Below, piece after piece: positions 54,823 to 64,000 of a DNA stretch of 64,000 bases (within the stretch, counting starts at the first letter, position 1; every line of letters starts with the position of its first letter). The notes below the pieces were generated by a model, which was not told where the DNA came from, made no database searches, and was given only the letters and a program-made list of their open reading frames with translations. The stretch covers positions 124,001 to 188,000 of the forward strand of contig NZ_JAMZDE010000007.1 of assembly GCF_024159085.1 (NCBI RefSeq), read 5' to 3'. The position numbers and the translations under genes are program-made. This stretch comes from Idiomarina rhizosphaerae (GTDB lineage: Bacteria > Pseudomonadota > Gammaproteobacteria > Enterobacterales > Alteromonadaceae).

Positions 54823-57324
54823 TCAGAATGTAGTTCCGATATTAAATGAGAACACTTGGGTTTCATCACCCTCAACTTCTTTTAAAGCCCGACCTAACGA
54901 GAAAGTTAATGGACCCATTGGAGATATCCATTGCACAGACACACCTGCCGATGCGCGGAAATCTCCCGGTGAGCTATAGTCAGTTAACGGTTGTGGACTA
55001 GTATTTTCCAAGTCCTTGTATCTATCGTAGTCGAATTCAGTATCCCAAACCATACCAAAATCAACAAAGACACTAGTTCGTATGCTATTACGCATACCTT
55101 CGTCAACAAAAGGTGTCGGTACAATCAGTTCCAGTCCACCAGAGACTTTAGCATTACCGCCTAAAGAATAGTTATTTTGTACAAACAACTGCTGGTTACC
55201 CGTTTCCGAACTGTAGTTCGGTGTTGGCAATCCTGTGAAGTCCGGAATACCCTCTGAATTGACTGACTCAGGTACAACATACACAGCTCTAGGACCTACA
55301 GTATTAGGTTCAAAACCACGTAAGTCGCCCTGGCCACCAATACGGAAGTATTCCCAGAACGGTAACAGGTAATCATTTCCGGCATCGTCTTCACCGTAAC
55401 CGTTACCATAACCTAAATTCAGTCTGGTGAGAAATGACCACTGCTGATCACGACTTAACGGATAATAGTGCTTGTACTCATAGTTTAAACGAAAATATTT
55501 CACATCGCTAAATGGTGCTGAAATTTCGGCACTAGCTTGCTGCGACGAACCGCTCGTCGGGAACATGCCTCGGTTAAGAGTCACACGCGACCAACCTGCG
55601 TTAAGTTCATAAATATCGAAACTGATTGGTCGCTCTGGATTCTGATCATCCAGATAAGACCGGTAAAACTGCTGAATCTGCTCAATACTTTGGTTCTGTG
55701 AATTGACACTCACTTCCTGATTTTTATAACCAACTCCAAAGTTTAAGCGGTTAATTTCATCTATTGGAAAGCTTAGTCCCGTGGATAATCCATAGGTTTT
55801 CTGATTATAGTTAACGAGGTTTTGCGCATTACCTGCGTCAAACTCACTCATATAAATCTGACCTGAGAGTCCAACACCATTCATAGTGAAATAAGGGTCG
55901 GAATACGACACGCTGACGTTTTTGTTAAAACGACTGGTACTGATATTGAACCCGACTCGGGTACCCGTACCTAAAAAGTTGTTTTGCTGAACACCGGCAT
56001 TAAGTTGCAGACCAGAGTAATCGCCGTAACCAATACCGGCATTAAAGGAACCTGAAGGTTGCTCTTTAACCTTATAAGTCACATCAACCTGATCATCCCG
56101 ACCTTCAACCCGTTCAGTGGACGTTTCTACGGTTTCGAAATAACCAAGACGCTCAAGACGCACTTTACCCTGCTCAATGTTGCTGTCAGACAACCAAGCG
56201 CCTTCGAGTTGACGCATTTCACGGCGTAATACCCGGTCTTTGGTCGCGCCATTGCCTTCAAAGTTAATATGACGAACGTAGACGCGTTTTCCTGGGTTTA
56301 TCGAAAAGGTAATTTTAACCGTTTTATCTTCGTCATCGTGCTCAGGAATAGCTCTAACTTCTGGGTACGCGTAACCATAGCGACCATAAAAGCGGCTGAT
56401 CATGTCTTCAATATAAGTTACCTGTGCCGCGTTATAGAGCGTGCCTTCTTCAATTTTAGCTATTTTCCCAACCAACTCGTCATGACCTTTTAAATCACCA
56501 ATGACATCGGTTTCGCTAATTTTATATTTATCACCTTCACTCACGTTTATGGTGATATAAATGCCTTCACGATCCGGCGTCATAGAGACCTGTACGGACT
56601 CTACCCGGAAGCGCAAATAACCGCGGTCACGATAAAATGACTCTAAGGTTTCCAGGTCACCGCTTAATTGTTGCTTCTGATAACGCTTTTCACCTATAAA
56701 GTTCCACCATGGAAGGTTATCTCGAAGTTCAAAGGTATCCAGTAATAGCTCATCAGCGAAAGCTTTATTGCCCACAATGTTGATTTGTGCAATTTCTGCT
56801 GCATCACCTTCTTCAAAGTTCATGCGCAACTCAACACGGTTACGTGGCAAATCCACCACCTGAACTTCTACCGATGCATTGTATTTACCCACACTGTGAT
56901 AAAAGTCTTCCAGACCTTTTTCAATGCCAGAAATAGTGGTTCTGTCTAACGGCTCACCAGTAACAATATTATTATCAACTAAGCTTTCCTGAAGCTGTTC
57001 GTCTTTAATATCGCTGTTACCTTCAAAGGTGATTTCGGCTATGGTTGGCCGTTCACTAACGGTGAAGATCAAAGTGTCTTCATCTCTGCGCGCATCGATA
57101 TAGTCGAAGTGAGTAGAGGAGTAAAGCGAACGAATGGCGCTACGAATTTGCAGCTCACTCACTTCGTCACCAACCCTCACGGGGATGTAAGTTAACGCAG
57201 CACCTAAGGCGACACGTTGTAACCCTTTTACTTCAATATCTTCGACAACAAATTCATCTTGTGCGTAGGCTGGTGCTACTGCACCTGCAATCATGGCACT
57301 CACTAACAGCTTTTTAAACGTCAT
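54823..57324 (-). CDS. bamA: Outer membrane protein assembly factor BamA
   Basis: Core of the machine that folds proteins into the outer membrane. About 833 residues: a signal peptide ending near PAYAQ, five POTRA domains (about 22-420, each with a beta-alpha-alpha-beta-beta pattern such as [14 protein letters not shown]), and a beta-barrel with the conserved [19 protein letters not shown] segment (VRGF/Y-type motif) near 650. It ends in the aromatic FNIGTTF. The ATG at 57324 is preferred; a GTG two codons earlier is open. Confidence 0.97.
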   Translation of the reverse strand: MTFKKLLVSAMIAGAVAPAYAQDEFVVEDIEVKGLQRVALGAALTYIPVRVGDEVSELQIRSAIRSLYSSTHFDYIDARRDEDTLIFTVSERPTIAEITFEGNSDIKDEQLQESLVDNNIVTGEPLDRTTISGIEKGLEDFYHSVGKYNASVEVQVVDLPRNRVELRMNFEEGDAAEIAQINIVGNKAFADELLLDTFELRDNLPWWNFIGEKRYQKQQLSGDLETLESFYRDRGYLRFRVESVQVSMTPDREGIYITINVSEGDKYKISETDVIGDLKGHDELVGKIAKIEEGTLYNAAQVTYIEDMISRFYGRYGYAYPEVRAIPEHDDEDKTVKITFSINPGKRVYVRHINFEGNGATKDRVLRREMRQLEGAWLSDSNIEQGKVRLERLGYFETVETSTERVEGRDDQVDVTYKVKEQPSGSFNAGIGYGDYSGLQLNAGVQQNNFLGTGTRVGFNISTSRFNKNVSVSYSDPYFTMNGVGLSGQIYMSEFDAGNAQNLVNYNQKTYGLSTGLSFPIDEINRLNFGVGYKNQEVSVNSQNQSIEQIQQFYRSYLDDQNPERPISFDIYELNAGWSRVTLNRGMFPTSGSSQQASAEISAPFSDVKYFRLNYEYKHYYPLSRDQQWSFLTRLNLGYGNGYGEDDAGNDYLLPFWEYFRIGGQGDLRGFEPNTVGPRAVYVVPESVNSEGIPDFTGLPTPNYSSETGNQQLFVQNNYSLGGNAKVSGGLELIVPTPFVDEGMRNSIRTSVFVDFGMVWDTEFDYDRYKDLENTSPQPLTDYSSPGDFRASAGVSVQWISPMGPLTFSLGRALKEVEGDETQVFSFNIGTTF

Positions 57325-57355
57325 TATCACTAGCTACTTATTGTTAATTCGTGAC

Positions 57356-58711
57356 TCAGAATGCGAAACGGGCGATGTCATTTGATATTGCTAACGCCAT
57401 CAACGCGAATACCAGCACCCCACCAATCCTATAGCAAACGTCTTGCACTCTTTCGGATACCGGCTTACCACGCACCCATTCAATGCTATAAAACATCAAA
57501 TGACCGCCATCTAAAACCGGTAAAGGTAATAAATTAATTATCCCTAAATTGACACTTAGCAGCGCCAAAAAACTTAAAAAATAAACGAACCCATTGCTGG
57601 CACTAACTCCAGCACTTTCGGCAATACTTAAAGGTCCTGCCAGGTTCTTTACAGAAACATCTCCGGTCAGCAGTTTACCTATCATTTTCACGCTAACAAC
57701 CATCAATTCCCAAGTTTTTTCTGCGCCTTTAGCTAAGCCACCGAAAAAACCGTATTGATGGTTAAAAACGTAATTGTCTGGCAACGGCTCTGTTACCGGA
57801 ACTACGCCAAGGTAGCCTATGACACCATTTTGGCTTTCCCGTTCCCCTATTTGAACAGAAATTTGCTGCTCAACCTGGTTCCTCTCAACAGTAAATAAAA
57901 CTTCCTGTCCCGCCGATTGAGCGATTATTTTACGTATTTCAGCCCAGCTTTCGACACCTTCATCACCAATTCGAGTGATTGTGTCACCTTCTTTTAATCC
58001 ACCGGCTTCGGCTGGCGAGCCACTTTCCACCTGGCTAAGTTCGGTATAAACAGTGGGTTGATAAACCTCAATTCCTAAACTGCCAAAGGTCGATTCCGTT
58101 TCCGGATCAAACTGCCAGCCACTTAAATTCAGTGTACGTTTCACTTCATCGCCATCCGGCGTTCTTAATGTGAGTACAGTTTCATCGTCACCAATTGCCG
58201 ACATAAGCCCCAGCTGAACCTGTTGCCAGTCATAGGCTTCAACGTTATCAACTGAAAGAATTTCGCTGCCTCTTTCAAGCTGAGCTTCGGCTGCAACAGA
58301 GCCGGCTTTTACATCGCCGATAACCGGTTTCACCGTTGGAACACCAATGCCAAACATCAACCATAAAACAGCAACCGCTAATACAAAGTTCGCGATTGGG
58401 CCTGCAGCAACTATCGCGAAACGTTTATATACTGACTGCGCGTTAAAGCTGACATCTCGCTCTTCCTCGCTGACATCATCAATGCGTTCGTCCAGCATGC
58501 GAACGTAGCCACCAAGAGGAATAATACCCAGTTGATAAACCGTGCCGTCTTTGCCTTTACGTTTCCATATAGCCCGGCCAAAACCCACAGAAAAAGTTAA
58601 TACTTTTACACCGCAACGGCGCGCAACCCAGAAGTGACCAAACTCGTGGAAAGCAACTAAAATGCCCAGAGTTACAACGAAAGAAAAGAAATACCAAATT
58701 GCGTCTATCAC
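57356..58711 (-). CDS. rseP: Intramembrane zinc metalloprotease RseP
   Basis: Site-2 protease that cuts RseA after DegS and releases sigma-E. About 451 residues: the zinc HExxH motif in LVAFHEFGHFWVARR near 15-28, two PDZ domains (about 115-290, with VESGSPAEAGGLKEGDTI), and the second zinc ligand in INLLPLPVLDGGHLMFYSIE near 395-405. The GTG at 58711 is chosen because AGGAG lies eight bases upstream; an earlier start would lie deep in dxr. It overlaps the dxr stop by four bases. The substrate RseA is at 34376-34966. Confidence 0.95.
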   Translation of the reverse strand: MIDAIWYFFSFVVTLGILVAFHEFGHFWVARRCGVKVLTFSVGFGRAIWKRKGKDGTVYQLGIIPLGGYVRMLDERIDDVSEEERDVSFNAQSVYKRFAIVAAGPIANFVLAVAVLWLMFGIGVPTVKPVIGDVKAGSVAAEAQLERGSEILSVDNVEAYDWQQVQLGLMSAIGDDETVLTLRTPDGDEVKRTLNLSGWQFDPETESTFGSLGIEVYQPTVYTELSQVESGSPAEAGGLKEGDTITRIGDEGVESWAEIRKIIAQSAGQEVLFTVERNQVEQQISVQIGERESQNGVIGYLGVVPVTEPLPDNYVFNHQYGFFGGLAKGAEKTWELMVVSVKMIGKLLTGDVSVKNLAGPLSIAESAGVSASNGFVYFLSFLALLSVNLGIINLLPLPVLDGGHLMFYSIEWVRGKPVSERVQDVCYRIGGVLVFALMALAISNDIARFAF

Positions 58712-59901
58712 TGTGCGTACTCCTGCAACCATTTATTGGCCGCTAAACGCGCTTGTTTATCTATGGCTAACAGCGTCTGTAAGCTGTCGGCCTCATCAGC
58801 TTGTATTGACTGCAATACCGAATCACAAACTTTTGCAATATCAGTAAAACCAACCTGTTCTTGTAAAAATGCAGCAACGGCAACTTCGTTCGCCGCGTTT
58901 AAAGCCGTAGTGGCCCACTGCCCTTCCCAACATGCTTCTATCGCCAACTGTAAACACGGATAACGTTGCGCTTCGGGCTGCTTAAAGGTCAGTTCGGCGA
59001 TTTGAGTAAAATCTAAGCCCGCAACACCACTTTCTAAACGCTCTGGATAACCCAGGGAATGGGCTATAGGTGTGCGCATGTCCGGCTCGCCCATTTGAGC
59101 AAGTACGGAACCGTCGGTGTATTGCACCATAGAGTGAATAACGCTCTGCGGGTGAATAACAACTTTAAGTTGGTCGCGCGAACAATTAAATAACCAGCGG
59201 GCTTCAATGTATTCCAGCCCCTTATTCAGCATGGTGGCAGAATCCACCGAAATTTTCCGGCCCATGGACCAATTCGGATGATTGCATGCCGCTCCTGGAG
59301 TTTGTTGAGACAACTCATCAAGAGGTAAATCACGGAACGGACCGCCGGAGCCGGTTAACAATAAATACTGTATCCCATGCTCGGTTAACTCCATAGTGCC
59401 GACCTGCTGCTGCGCAGCCTGAGGTAAACACTGAAAAATAGCGTTGTGCTCACTGTCGACCGGGATAATTTTAGCGCCAGAGCGTTGAGCATGATCAATA
59501 AACAATTGACCGCTCATGACCAGGGCTTCTTTATTGGCCAACAATACGTCTTTACCCGCGTCAATTGCGGCAAGTGTCGGTGATAATCCGGCCGCACCTA
59601 CTATAGCCGCCATAACCACATCCACCTCACCGTCCGAACTGACTTCAGCTAAAGCCTGTTCTCCATAAATAACCTGAGTTGAAGTCTGTTGACCGAGCAG
59701 CGATTTAAGCTCAGCAGCGGCATTTTGTGAGCCCATAACCGCATATTGCGGATTATGCTTTAAACAAAGCTCAGCCATAGCACTAATCTGGCTATGGGCT
59801 GTTAAGGCAAAAACCTGAAAGTCATCCGGATGCCGTGAGACAACGTCCAGCGTGTTTTGACCAATAGAGCCGGTTGCTCCCAAAACTGTTATTCGACGCA
59901 T
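58708..59901 (-). CDS. dxr: 1-deoxy-D-xylulose 5-phosphate reductoisomerase
   Basis: Second step of the MEP isoprenoid pathway, NADPH-dependent. 397 residues: the N-terminal NADPH site TVLGATGSIGQNTLDVV, LANKEALVMSG near 122, metal and substrate residues in IIPVDSEHNAIFQCL near 147-161, the catalytic loop with GRKISVDSATMLNKGLEYIEA near 220 and the helical C-terminus. It supplies precursors for the UppS-made undecaprenyl carrier encoded nearby. Confidence 0.97.
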   Translation of the reverse strand: MRRITVLGATGSIGQNTLDVVSRHPDDFQVFALTAHSQISAMAELCLKHNPQYAVMGSQNAAAELKSLLGQQTSTQVIYGEQALAEVSSDGEVDVVMAAIVGAAGLSPTLAAIDAGKDVLLANKEALVMSGQLFIDHAQRSGAKIIPVDSEHNAIFQCLPQAAQQQVGTMELTEHGIQYLLLTGSGGPFRDLPLDELSQQTPGAACNHPNWSMGRKISVDSATMLNKGLEYIEARWLFNCSRDQLKVVIHPQSVIHSMVQYTDGSVLAQMGEPDMRTPIAHSLGYPERLESGVAGLDFTQIAELTFKQPEAQRYPCLQLAIEACWEGQWATTALNAANEVAVAAFLQEQVGFTDIAKVCDSVLQSIQADEADSLQTLLAIDKQARLAANKWLQEYAQ

Positions 59902-59905
59902 AGGT

Positions 59906-60769
59906 TTAATGCAAAAACTCCAGATAAGCTAAGGTGAAAATAGGCACTGCAGCTGTAAGACTGTCAATACGGTCAAGAATTCCCCCGTGCCCGGGTAAAA
60001 TTGAACCACTGTCCTTAACCCCTGCACTACGCTTAAACATGCTTTCGTTTAAATCACCAAATACTGAAGCAACCACAGTAAACAATCCGGTTAAGTAATA
60101 ACCGGTAAATTGATCGGCCGGCACTTTGGTCCAGTGCGCCACAACCATCATCACCACAAAAGCTAAGGTCACACCACCACAAAGGCCTTCCATCGTTTTA
60201 CCCGGGCTTACCGCCGGCATCATTTTATTACGACCATAGCGTACGCCGGCAAAATACGCACCGACATCTGCCGCCCAAACCAGCAGCAAAATAAACAGAA
60301 CCACCCAGCCACCAAAGAAGCGAGACTCATCAATATCAATTGAGCGTACGGTAACTAAAGCGGCCCAGGTAGGAATAAAAATTAACAAACCAAATACGCC
60401 GACAATGGCGCGGGTTCGTGACCACATACGTCGGCTAGAGGGATAATTTACAATCATTGCCAGCGCAACGACCCACCAGACACCGCCAGCTAAAATGGTG
60501 TAGTAGATGAGTTTAGAGAGCTCACCGCCCTCCCATAAGTGCTCGTACGGAGCCAGCCAGGACAACACGCCAATTATGGCACCGACAAATAAGGTGTAAG
60601 CAATTCGCGCTGAGGTGCGGCGCACGCCCATTAGCGGCGACCATTCCCAGGCGCCTAGCATAAGTACACCCTGAATAAAAAGAGCAAAGCCCCACAACGG
60701 CAGCATAAAAACACCGTACAGTGCCACCGGAACCAGCAATAGTGCTGTAATAATACGTTGTTTTAGCAA
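59906..60769 (-). CDS. cdsA: Phosphatidate cytidylyltransferase
   Basis: Makes CDP-diacylglycerol from CTP and phosphatidate, the branch point for all phospholipids. A 287-residue membrane protein with about eight helices. The signature near the C-terminus, GDLNESMFKRSAGVKDSGSILPGHGGILDRIDSL, carries the acidic residues for Mg-CTP, and SPGKTMEGLCGG lies before it. It follows uppS by three bases. Confidence 0.96.
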   Translation of the reverse strand: MLKQRIITALLLVPVALYGVFMLPLWGFALFIQGVLMLGAWEWSPLMGVRRTSARIAYTLFVGAIIGVLSWLAPYEHLWEGGELSKLIYYTILAGGVWWVVALAMIVNYPSSRRMWSRTRAIVGVFGLLIFIPTWAALVTVRSIDIDESRFFGGWVVLFILLLVWAADVGAYFAGVRYGRNKMMPAVSPGKTMEGLCGGVTLAFVVMMVVAHWTKVPADQFTGYYLTGLFTVVASVFGDLNESMFKRSAGVKDSGSILPGHGGILDRIDSLTAAVPIFTLAYLEFLH

Positions 60770-60772
60770 GTG

Positions 60773-61546
60773 TTATTCCTCTATCCGAGTTTCTATGCCT
60801 TGCATTAGCACGGTTAGTTGTTCGCTTGTTAAACCAAAGCGGCGTTCCCGTTGCGCAAAATCTGTAATTGCCTGAGCAAAGGCCGTATCGTCAAAATCGG
60901 GCCATAATACTGAGGTGAAATACAGTTCGGCATAAGCCAACTGCCATAAAAGAAAGTTACTGATACGATGTTCACCGCCTGTACGAATGAGTAAGTCCGG
61001 CAAAGGCTGGTCTGCCATCATCAATTCGCCTGCTATTGTCTGTTCAGTAATTTCTGTCGGCTCTATTTCACCAGCTTTCACTTTCTCAGCTAATTTACGA
61101 CTGGCTTGCGTAATGTCCCACTGACCGCCGTAGTTCGCCGCTATGTTCAGATTGAGTCCGCTGTTACTTTGCGTTTGCTCTTCTGCTTCGCTCATGCGCT
61201 TTTGCAAACGCTTTGAAAAAGCCTCTTTGTCACCAACTATGCGCAAGCGAATATCGTTGTCATCTAATTTTTTAATTTCGCTTTTCAGCACTGACATAAA
61301 CAGTTCCATCAATACCGATACTTCAGTGGCCGGACGCTTCCAGTTTTCACTACTAAATGCGAACAAAGTCAGTGACTCAATACCGTTACGGCGAGCAAAG
61401 GCAACAGCCTTGCGCACTGCTTCTGCGCCCGCTTTATGACCAAAGGTTCTTATTTTACCGCGTTGTTTCGCCCAGCGCCCGTTACCATCCATTATAATGG
61501 CAACATGCTTGGGGACTAACTGCTCAATTGACGGTAATTCTTTCAT
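60773..61546 (-). CDS. uppS: Undecaprenyl diphosphate synthase
   Basis: Cis-prenyltransferase that extends farnesyl diphosphate to the C55 carrier for cell wall and O-antigen. 257 residues: [17 protein letters not shown] near 14-30 with the catalytic Asp, [28 protein letters not shown] and the C-terminal [35 protein letters not shown] terminator separates it from frr upstream. Confidence 0.97.
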   Translation of the reverse strand: MKELPSIEQLVPKHVAIIMDGNGRWAKQRGKIRTFGHKAGAEAVRKAVAFARRNGIESLTLFAFSSENWKRPATEVSVLMELFMSVLKSEIKKLDDNDIRLRIVGDKEAFSKRLQKRMSEAEEQTQSNSGLNLNIAANYGGQWDITQASRKLAEKVKAGEIEPTEITEQTIAGELMMADQPLPDLLIRTGGEHRISNFLLWQLAYAELYFTSVLWPDFDDTAFAQAITDFAQRERRFGLTSEQLTVLMQGIETRIEE

Positions 61547-61564
61547 TCAATCTGCCGTAAACAT

Positions 61565-61599
61565 TAAAAAACGCCGTGCGAGTATACCTGACACGGCGT
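61565..61599 (-). terminator. Terminator after frr
   Basis: On the minus strand, ACGCCGTG (61599-61592) and CACGGCGT (61578-61571) close a 13-base loop and are followed by a run of T. It lies 30 bp after the frr stop and before the uppS start. Confidence 0.88.
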
Positions 61600-61628
61600 C
61601 ATAGACCAACGTAGGGAAGGTTTGATGG

Positions 61629-62186
61629 TTAAATTTCCATCAAATCCGCTTCTTTTGCTTTCAGAGCTTCATCAATTTGCTTCACGAATTTATCGGTCAG
61701 TTTTTGAATCTCTTCTTCAGCATTACGTTCTTCGTCTTCAGTAATTTCTTTCTCTTTCAGCAGATCTTTAATATCGCCATTAGCATCGCGACGAATATTA
61801 CGTACCGCAATACGTCCATTCTCAGCTTCGGCACGAACAATTTTAACTAAGTCGCGACGACGCTCTTCTGTCAACGGAGGTAATGGAATACGAATAACTG
61901 CGCCTGCAGAGGCCGGGTTCAGACCCAAATCGGAATTAATAATAGCTTTTTCGACAGCGGCTGAAGCTGACTTATCAAACACAGTCAGAGCCAGAGTTCT
62001 GGAGTCTTCCGTGGTGATATTAGCTAACTGCTTAAGAGGCGTGTCTGTGCCGTAATAGTTCACCATGACACTGTCCAGTATACTAGGATGAGCACGGCCC
62101 GTACGCACTTTTGACATCTGACTGCGCAGCGACTCAACACTCTTTTCCATGCGATCTTTAGCGTCTTCTATAATTTCTTTTATCAC
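61629..62186 (-). CDS. frr: Ribosome recycling factor
   Basis: With EF-G, splits the post-termination ribosome. The 185 residues are the standard length, mimicking tRNA: three-helix domain I with [27 protein letters not shown] and [22 protein letters not shown] at the end, and the small domain II ([30 protein letters not shown]). It follows pyrH by 31 bp in the usual tsf-pyrH-frr order and ends at a terminator. Confidence 0.98.
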   Translation of the reverse strand: MIKEIIEDAKDRMEKSVESLRSQMSKVRTGRAHPSILDSVMVNYYGTDTPLKQLANITTEDSRTLALTVFDKSASAAVEKAIINSDLGLNPASAGAVIRIPLPPLTEERRRDLVKIVRAEAENGRIAVRNIRRDANGDIKDLLKEKEITEDEERNAEEEIQKLTDKFVKQIDEALKAKEADLMEI

Positions 62187-62217
62187 TGTCTTATACCCTT
62201 TTATTCAATAACTGCAG

Positions 62218-62952
62218 TTACTCTGCGTTCTTGCTGATCAGTGTACCTTCTTCTTCACCCATTATCACGGCTCGTAAAGCACCCGGCTTATTCATATTAA
62301 ACACCCGGATAGGCAAAGCATGATCGCGTGCCAGAGTAAATGCGGCTAAATCCATTACTTTTAACTGTTTTTCCAGTATATCATCGTAATTAATATGCTT
62401 ATACAAAGTCGCATCCGGGTTACTCACCGGGTCATCGGAATATACTCCGTCAACCTTGGTTCCCTTAAGTACGACTTCAGCTTCAATTTCGATACCGCGC
62501 AAACAAGCGGCAGAATCTGTAGTAAAGAACGGGTTACCGGTTCCCGCAGAAAATATCACCACACGTCCTGATTTTAGCAAACTGATAGCTTCAGCCCAGT
62601 TGTAACTGTCACAGACACCCGTCAATTCAATAGCTGACATTAAACGTGCGTTAACAAAGGCGCGGTGTAAAGCGTCACGCATAGCCAGGCCGTTCATTAC
62701 GGTTGCCAGCATGCCCATGTGGTCGCCCACAACACGATTCATACCTGCTTTTGCTAAGCCTTCTCCACGGAATAAGTTACCGCCCCCAATGACTAAACCA
62801 ACCTGAACCCCAAGTTCAACTAATTCTTTAATTTCCTGCGCCATACGATCAAGTACTTTGGCGTCAATACCAAATGGCTCATCTCCCATAAGGGCTTCAC
62901 CACTGAGTTTTAACAATATGCGTCGATAACTGGGTTTCGGATGGGTGCTCAT
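62218..62952 (-). CDS. pyrH: Uridylate kinase
   Basis: Phosphorylates UMP to UDP; hexameric and allosterically controlled by GTP and UTP. About 244 residues from the ATG at 62952 ([21 protein letters not shown]), with GAGG five bases upstream. Earlier in-frame starts to 63006 would overlap the tsf terminator. The amino acid kinase fold has [13 protein letters not shown] near 55-67, [18 protein letters not shown] near 139 and [13 protein letters not shown] near 165. Confidence 0.97.
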   Translation of the reverse strand: MSTHPKPSYRRILLKLSGEALMGDEPFGIDAKVLDRMAQEIKELVELGVQVGLVIGGGNLFRGEGLAKAGMNRVVGDHMGMLATVMNGLAMRDALHRAFVNARLMSAIELTGVCDSYNWAEAISLLKSGRVVIFSAGTGNPFFTTDSAACLRGIEIEAEVVLKGTKVDGVYSDDPVSNPDATLYKHINYDDILEKQLKVMDLAAFTLARDHALPIRVFNMNKPGALRAVIMGEEEGTLISKNAE

Positions 62953-62979
62953 CATTGCCTCTACTCTTTCCTTTAGTTT

Positions 62980-63016
62980 AAAAAAAACCGCGTCCTGAAC
63001 GCTCAAGACGCGGTTT
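62980..63016 (-). terminator. Terminator after tsf
   Basis: On the minus strand, AAACCGCGTC (63016-63007) and GACGCGGTTT (62994-62985) pair around a 12-base loop and are followed by T-rich DNA (62987-62980). It lies 39 bp after the tsf stop and upstream of pyrH, so pyrH needs read-through or its own promoter. Confidence 0.9.
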
Positions 63017-63055
63017 ATAATTTTCTATTTCATGGGGCTGGTCGAGACCACGCTA

Positions 63056-63934
63056 TTAGCCTTTACTCGCTGCCGCCACTTGTGCCTGAACTTCAGAAGC
63101 AAAATCTTCTTCTTTACGTTCAATACCTTCACCCACTTCAAAGCGAACGAAAGTAACAACATCAGCACCAGCTTTCTTCAGTAACTCACCAACAGTCATT
63201 GATGGATCTTTAACGAAAGGCTGACCTGTCAGGCTGATTTCGCCGGTAAACTTACGCATACGGCCTTCAACCATTTTTTCAGCAATTTCTTTCGGCTTAC
63301 CGCTTTGCATTGCGATATCAACCTGAATAGAACGCTCTTTTTCTACAACTTCAGCTGCAACGTCTTCAGGCTTAACGAATTGCGGGCTGCTTGCAGCAAC
63401 GTGCATGCACAGGTCGCGAGCCAGATCTTCGTCACCGCCGGTTAAAGCAACAGCAACACCAATGCGGGCACCGTGAGTATAAGTCGCAACAACGTCGCCA
63501 GCTTCAAGAGTTTGAACACGACGAACATTCATGTTCTCACCAATTTTAGCCACTAAGTCTTCACGAGTCTTCTCTACAGTCTGACCATCGATGTCAGTAG
63601 TTTTTAATGCTTCAACGTCATTTTCTTTGTTAGCAAATGCAGCGTTGATAACTTTATCGCCGAATGCCAGGAAGCTGTCATCGCGAGCAACAAAGTCGGT
63701 CTCACAGTTCAGTTCAACCAAAGTTGCCTGGTTACCTTCAGATTTAACTAAGATAACGCCTTCAGCCGCAACACGGCCTGCCTTTTTAGCTGCTTTTGCC
63801 TGACCGCTTTTACGCATCAGTTCAATTGCCGCTTCCATATCACCGTCGACTTCCTGCAGTGCTTTTTTGCAGTCCATCATGCCAGCGCCTGTGCGCTCGC
63901 GCAGTTCTTTAACTAGAGCTGCTGTAATAGCCAT
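63056..63934 (-). CDS. tsf: Elongation factor Ts
   Basis: Nucleotide exchange factor for EF-Tu. 292 residues: the N-terminal UBA-like domain ([38 protein letters not shown]), the core domain with [20 protein letters not shown] near 70-90, the coiled-coil region and a C-terminal module ending with [22 protein letters not shown] lies upstream of the ATG. rpsB is cotranscribed upstream. Confidence 0.98.
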   Translation of the reverse strand: MAITAALVKELRERTGAGMMDCKKALQEVDGDMEAAIELMRKSGQAKAAKKAGRVAAEGVILVKSEGNQATLVELNCETDFVARDDSFLAFGDKVINAAFANKENDVEALKTTDIDGQTVEKTREDLVAKIGENMNVRRVQTLEAGDVVATYTHGARIGVAVALTGGDEDLARDLCMHVAASSPQFVKPEDVAAEVVEKERSIQVDIAMQSGKPKEIAEKMVEGRMRKFTGEISLTGQPFVKDPSMTVGELLKKAGADVVTFVRFEVGEGIERKEEDFASEVQAQVAAASKG

Positions 63935-63949
63935 GATTCTATTCCTCGA

Positions 63950-64000
63950 TTATTCAGTTGCTTCGACGAAATCGTCTGAGTCTTTCGCTTCAACTTGCGC
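63950..64000 (-). CDS. rpsB: 30S ribosomal protein S2, C-terminal end (cut by window edge)
   Basis: Sixteen codons and a TAA are present, reading AQVEAKDSDDFVEATE. The acidic tail fits the variable C-terminus of S2. The position directly upstream of tsf on the same strand, as in most bacteria, carries most of the weight. Confidence 0.82.
   Translation of the reverse strand, partial: AQVEAKDSDDFVEATE

Noticed and set aside
56697-56704. GGAACTTT inside bamA on the minus strand as a sigma-E -35
   Set aside because: No GTC-type -10 lies at the right distance, and it is deep in the coding sequence.
1-64000. CRISPR arrays, insertion sequences, prophage or rRNA genes
   Set aside because: No regularly spaced repeats, transposase, phage structural genes or rRNA-like sequence were seen by eye on either strand.

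Overview
The window looks like a chromosomal segment of a marine gammaproteobacterium. The order of the housekeeping genes (rpoE-rseABC-lepA-lepB-rnc-era-recO-pdxJ-acpS-rlmD-relA-mazG, and rpsB-tsf-pyrH-frr-uppS-cdsA-dxr-rseP-bamA-skp-lpxD-fabZ-lpxA-lpxB), the moderate G+C and the accessory content suggest Alteromonadales, with Idiomarina or a close relative the best guess. This is judged from protein resemblance and gene order only; no database search was made.

Positions 1-22 kb are accessory. From the left edge there is a truncated siderophore-type TonB receptor with a Fur box, a membrane protein, a secreted protein of unknown role, a delta-class carbonic anhydrase gene broken by a one-base frameshift, and a membrane PQQ-dependent glucose dehydrogenase. 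Next, at 6.5-10.8 kb, come two transcription units on the minus strand. One holds a methyltransferase, a MerR regulator with two TipAS-like repeats and a VOC protein. The other holds a MipA/OmpV porin-like protein, a DUF4156 lipoprotein and an SdpI-like membrane protein. Each is preceded by a MerR-style promoter with a 19-bp spacer, and the two promoters are nearly the same sequence, so the MerR protein probably controls both. Then follow a coiled-coil protein, a DUF3179 membrane protein divergent from a second TonB siderophore receptor (perfect Fur box between them), an iron-type alcohol dehydrogenase, and a Fur-boxed sodA-ZIP transporter operon divergent from a small unknown gene. A patch of short unrelated genes (GNAT, lipoprotein, GFA enzyme, MerR, DUF2938, SMR efflux, a 94-aa protein) ends at about 22.3 kb.

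From 22.3 to 35.6 kb the minus strand carries the stringent-response, RNA-maturation, translation and envelope-stress cluster from mazG back to rpoE. A sigma-E-like promoter precedes rpoE. nadB diverges from it. From 37 to 46 kb come ygfX-sdhE, ygfZ, slyD, lysS, prfB (with the classical programmed +1 frameshift), recJ, dsbC, xerD and an unknown gene, then a single tRNA-Tyr with its own promoter. Next are a quinone-oxidoreductase-like enzyme, a response regulator with a TPR-like C-terminal region, a pirin and a glutathionyl-hydroquinone reductase.

From 50.8 kb to the right edge, on the minus strand, lies the outer-membrane and lipid A assembly cluster (lpxB back to rseP), then dxr, cdsA, uppS, frr, pyrH, tsf and the last codons of rpsB. 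These genes serve outer-membrane protein insertion, lipid A synthesis, isoprenoid and phospholipid supply, and translation. Hairpin terminators separate frr from uppS and tsf from pyrH. No CRISPR array, insertion sequence, prophage or rRNA gene was seen, and no stretch above 300 bases lacks a gene.
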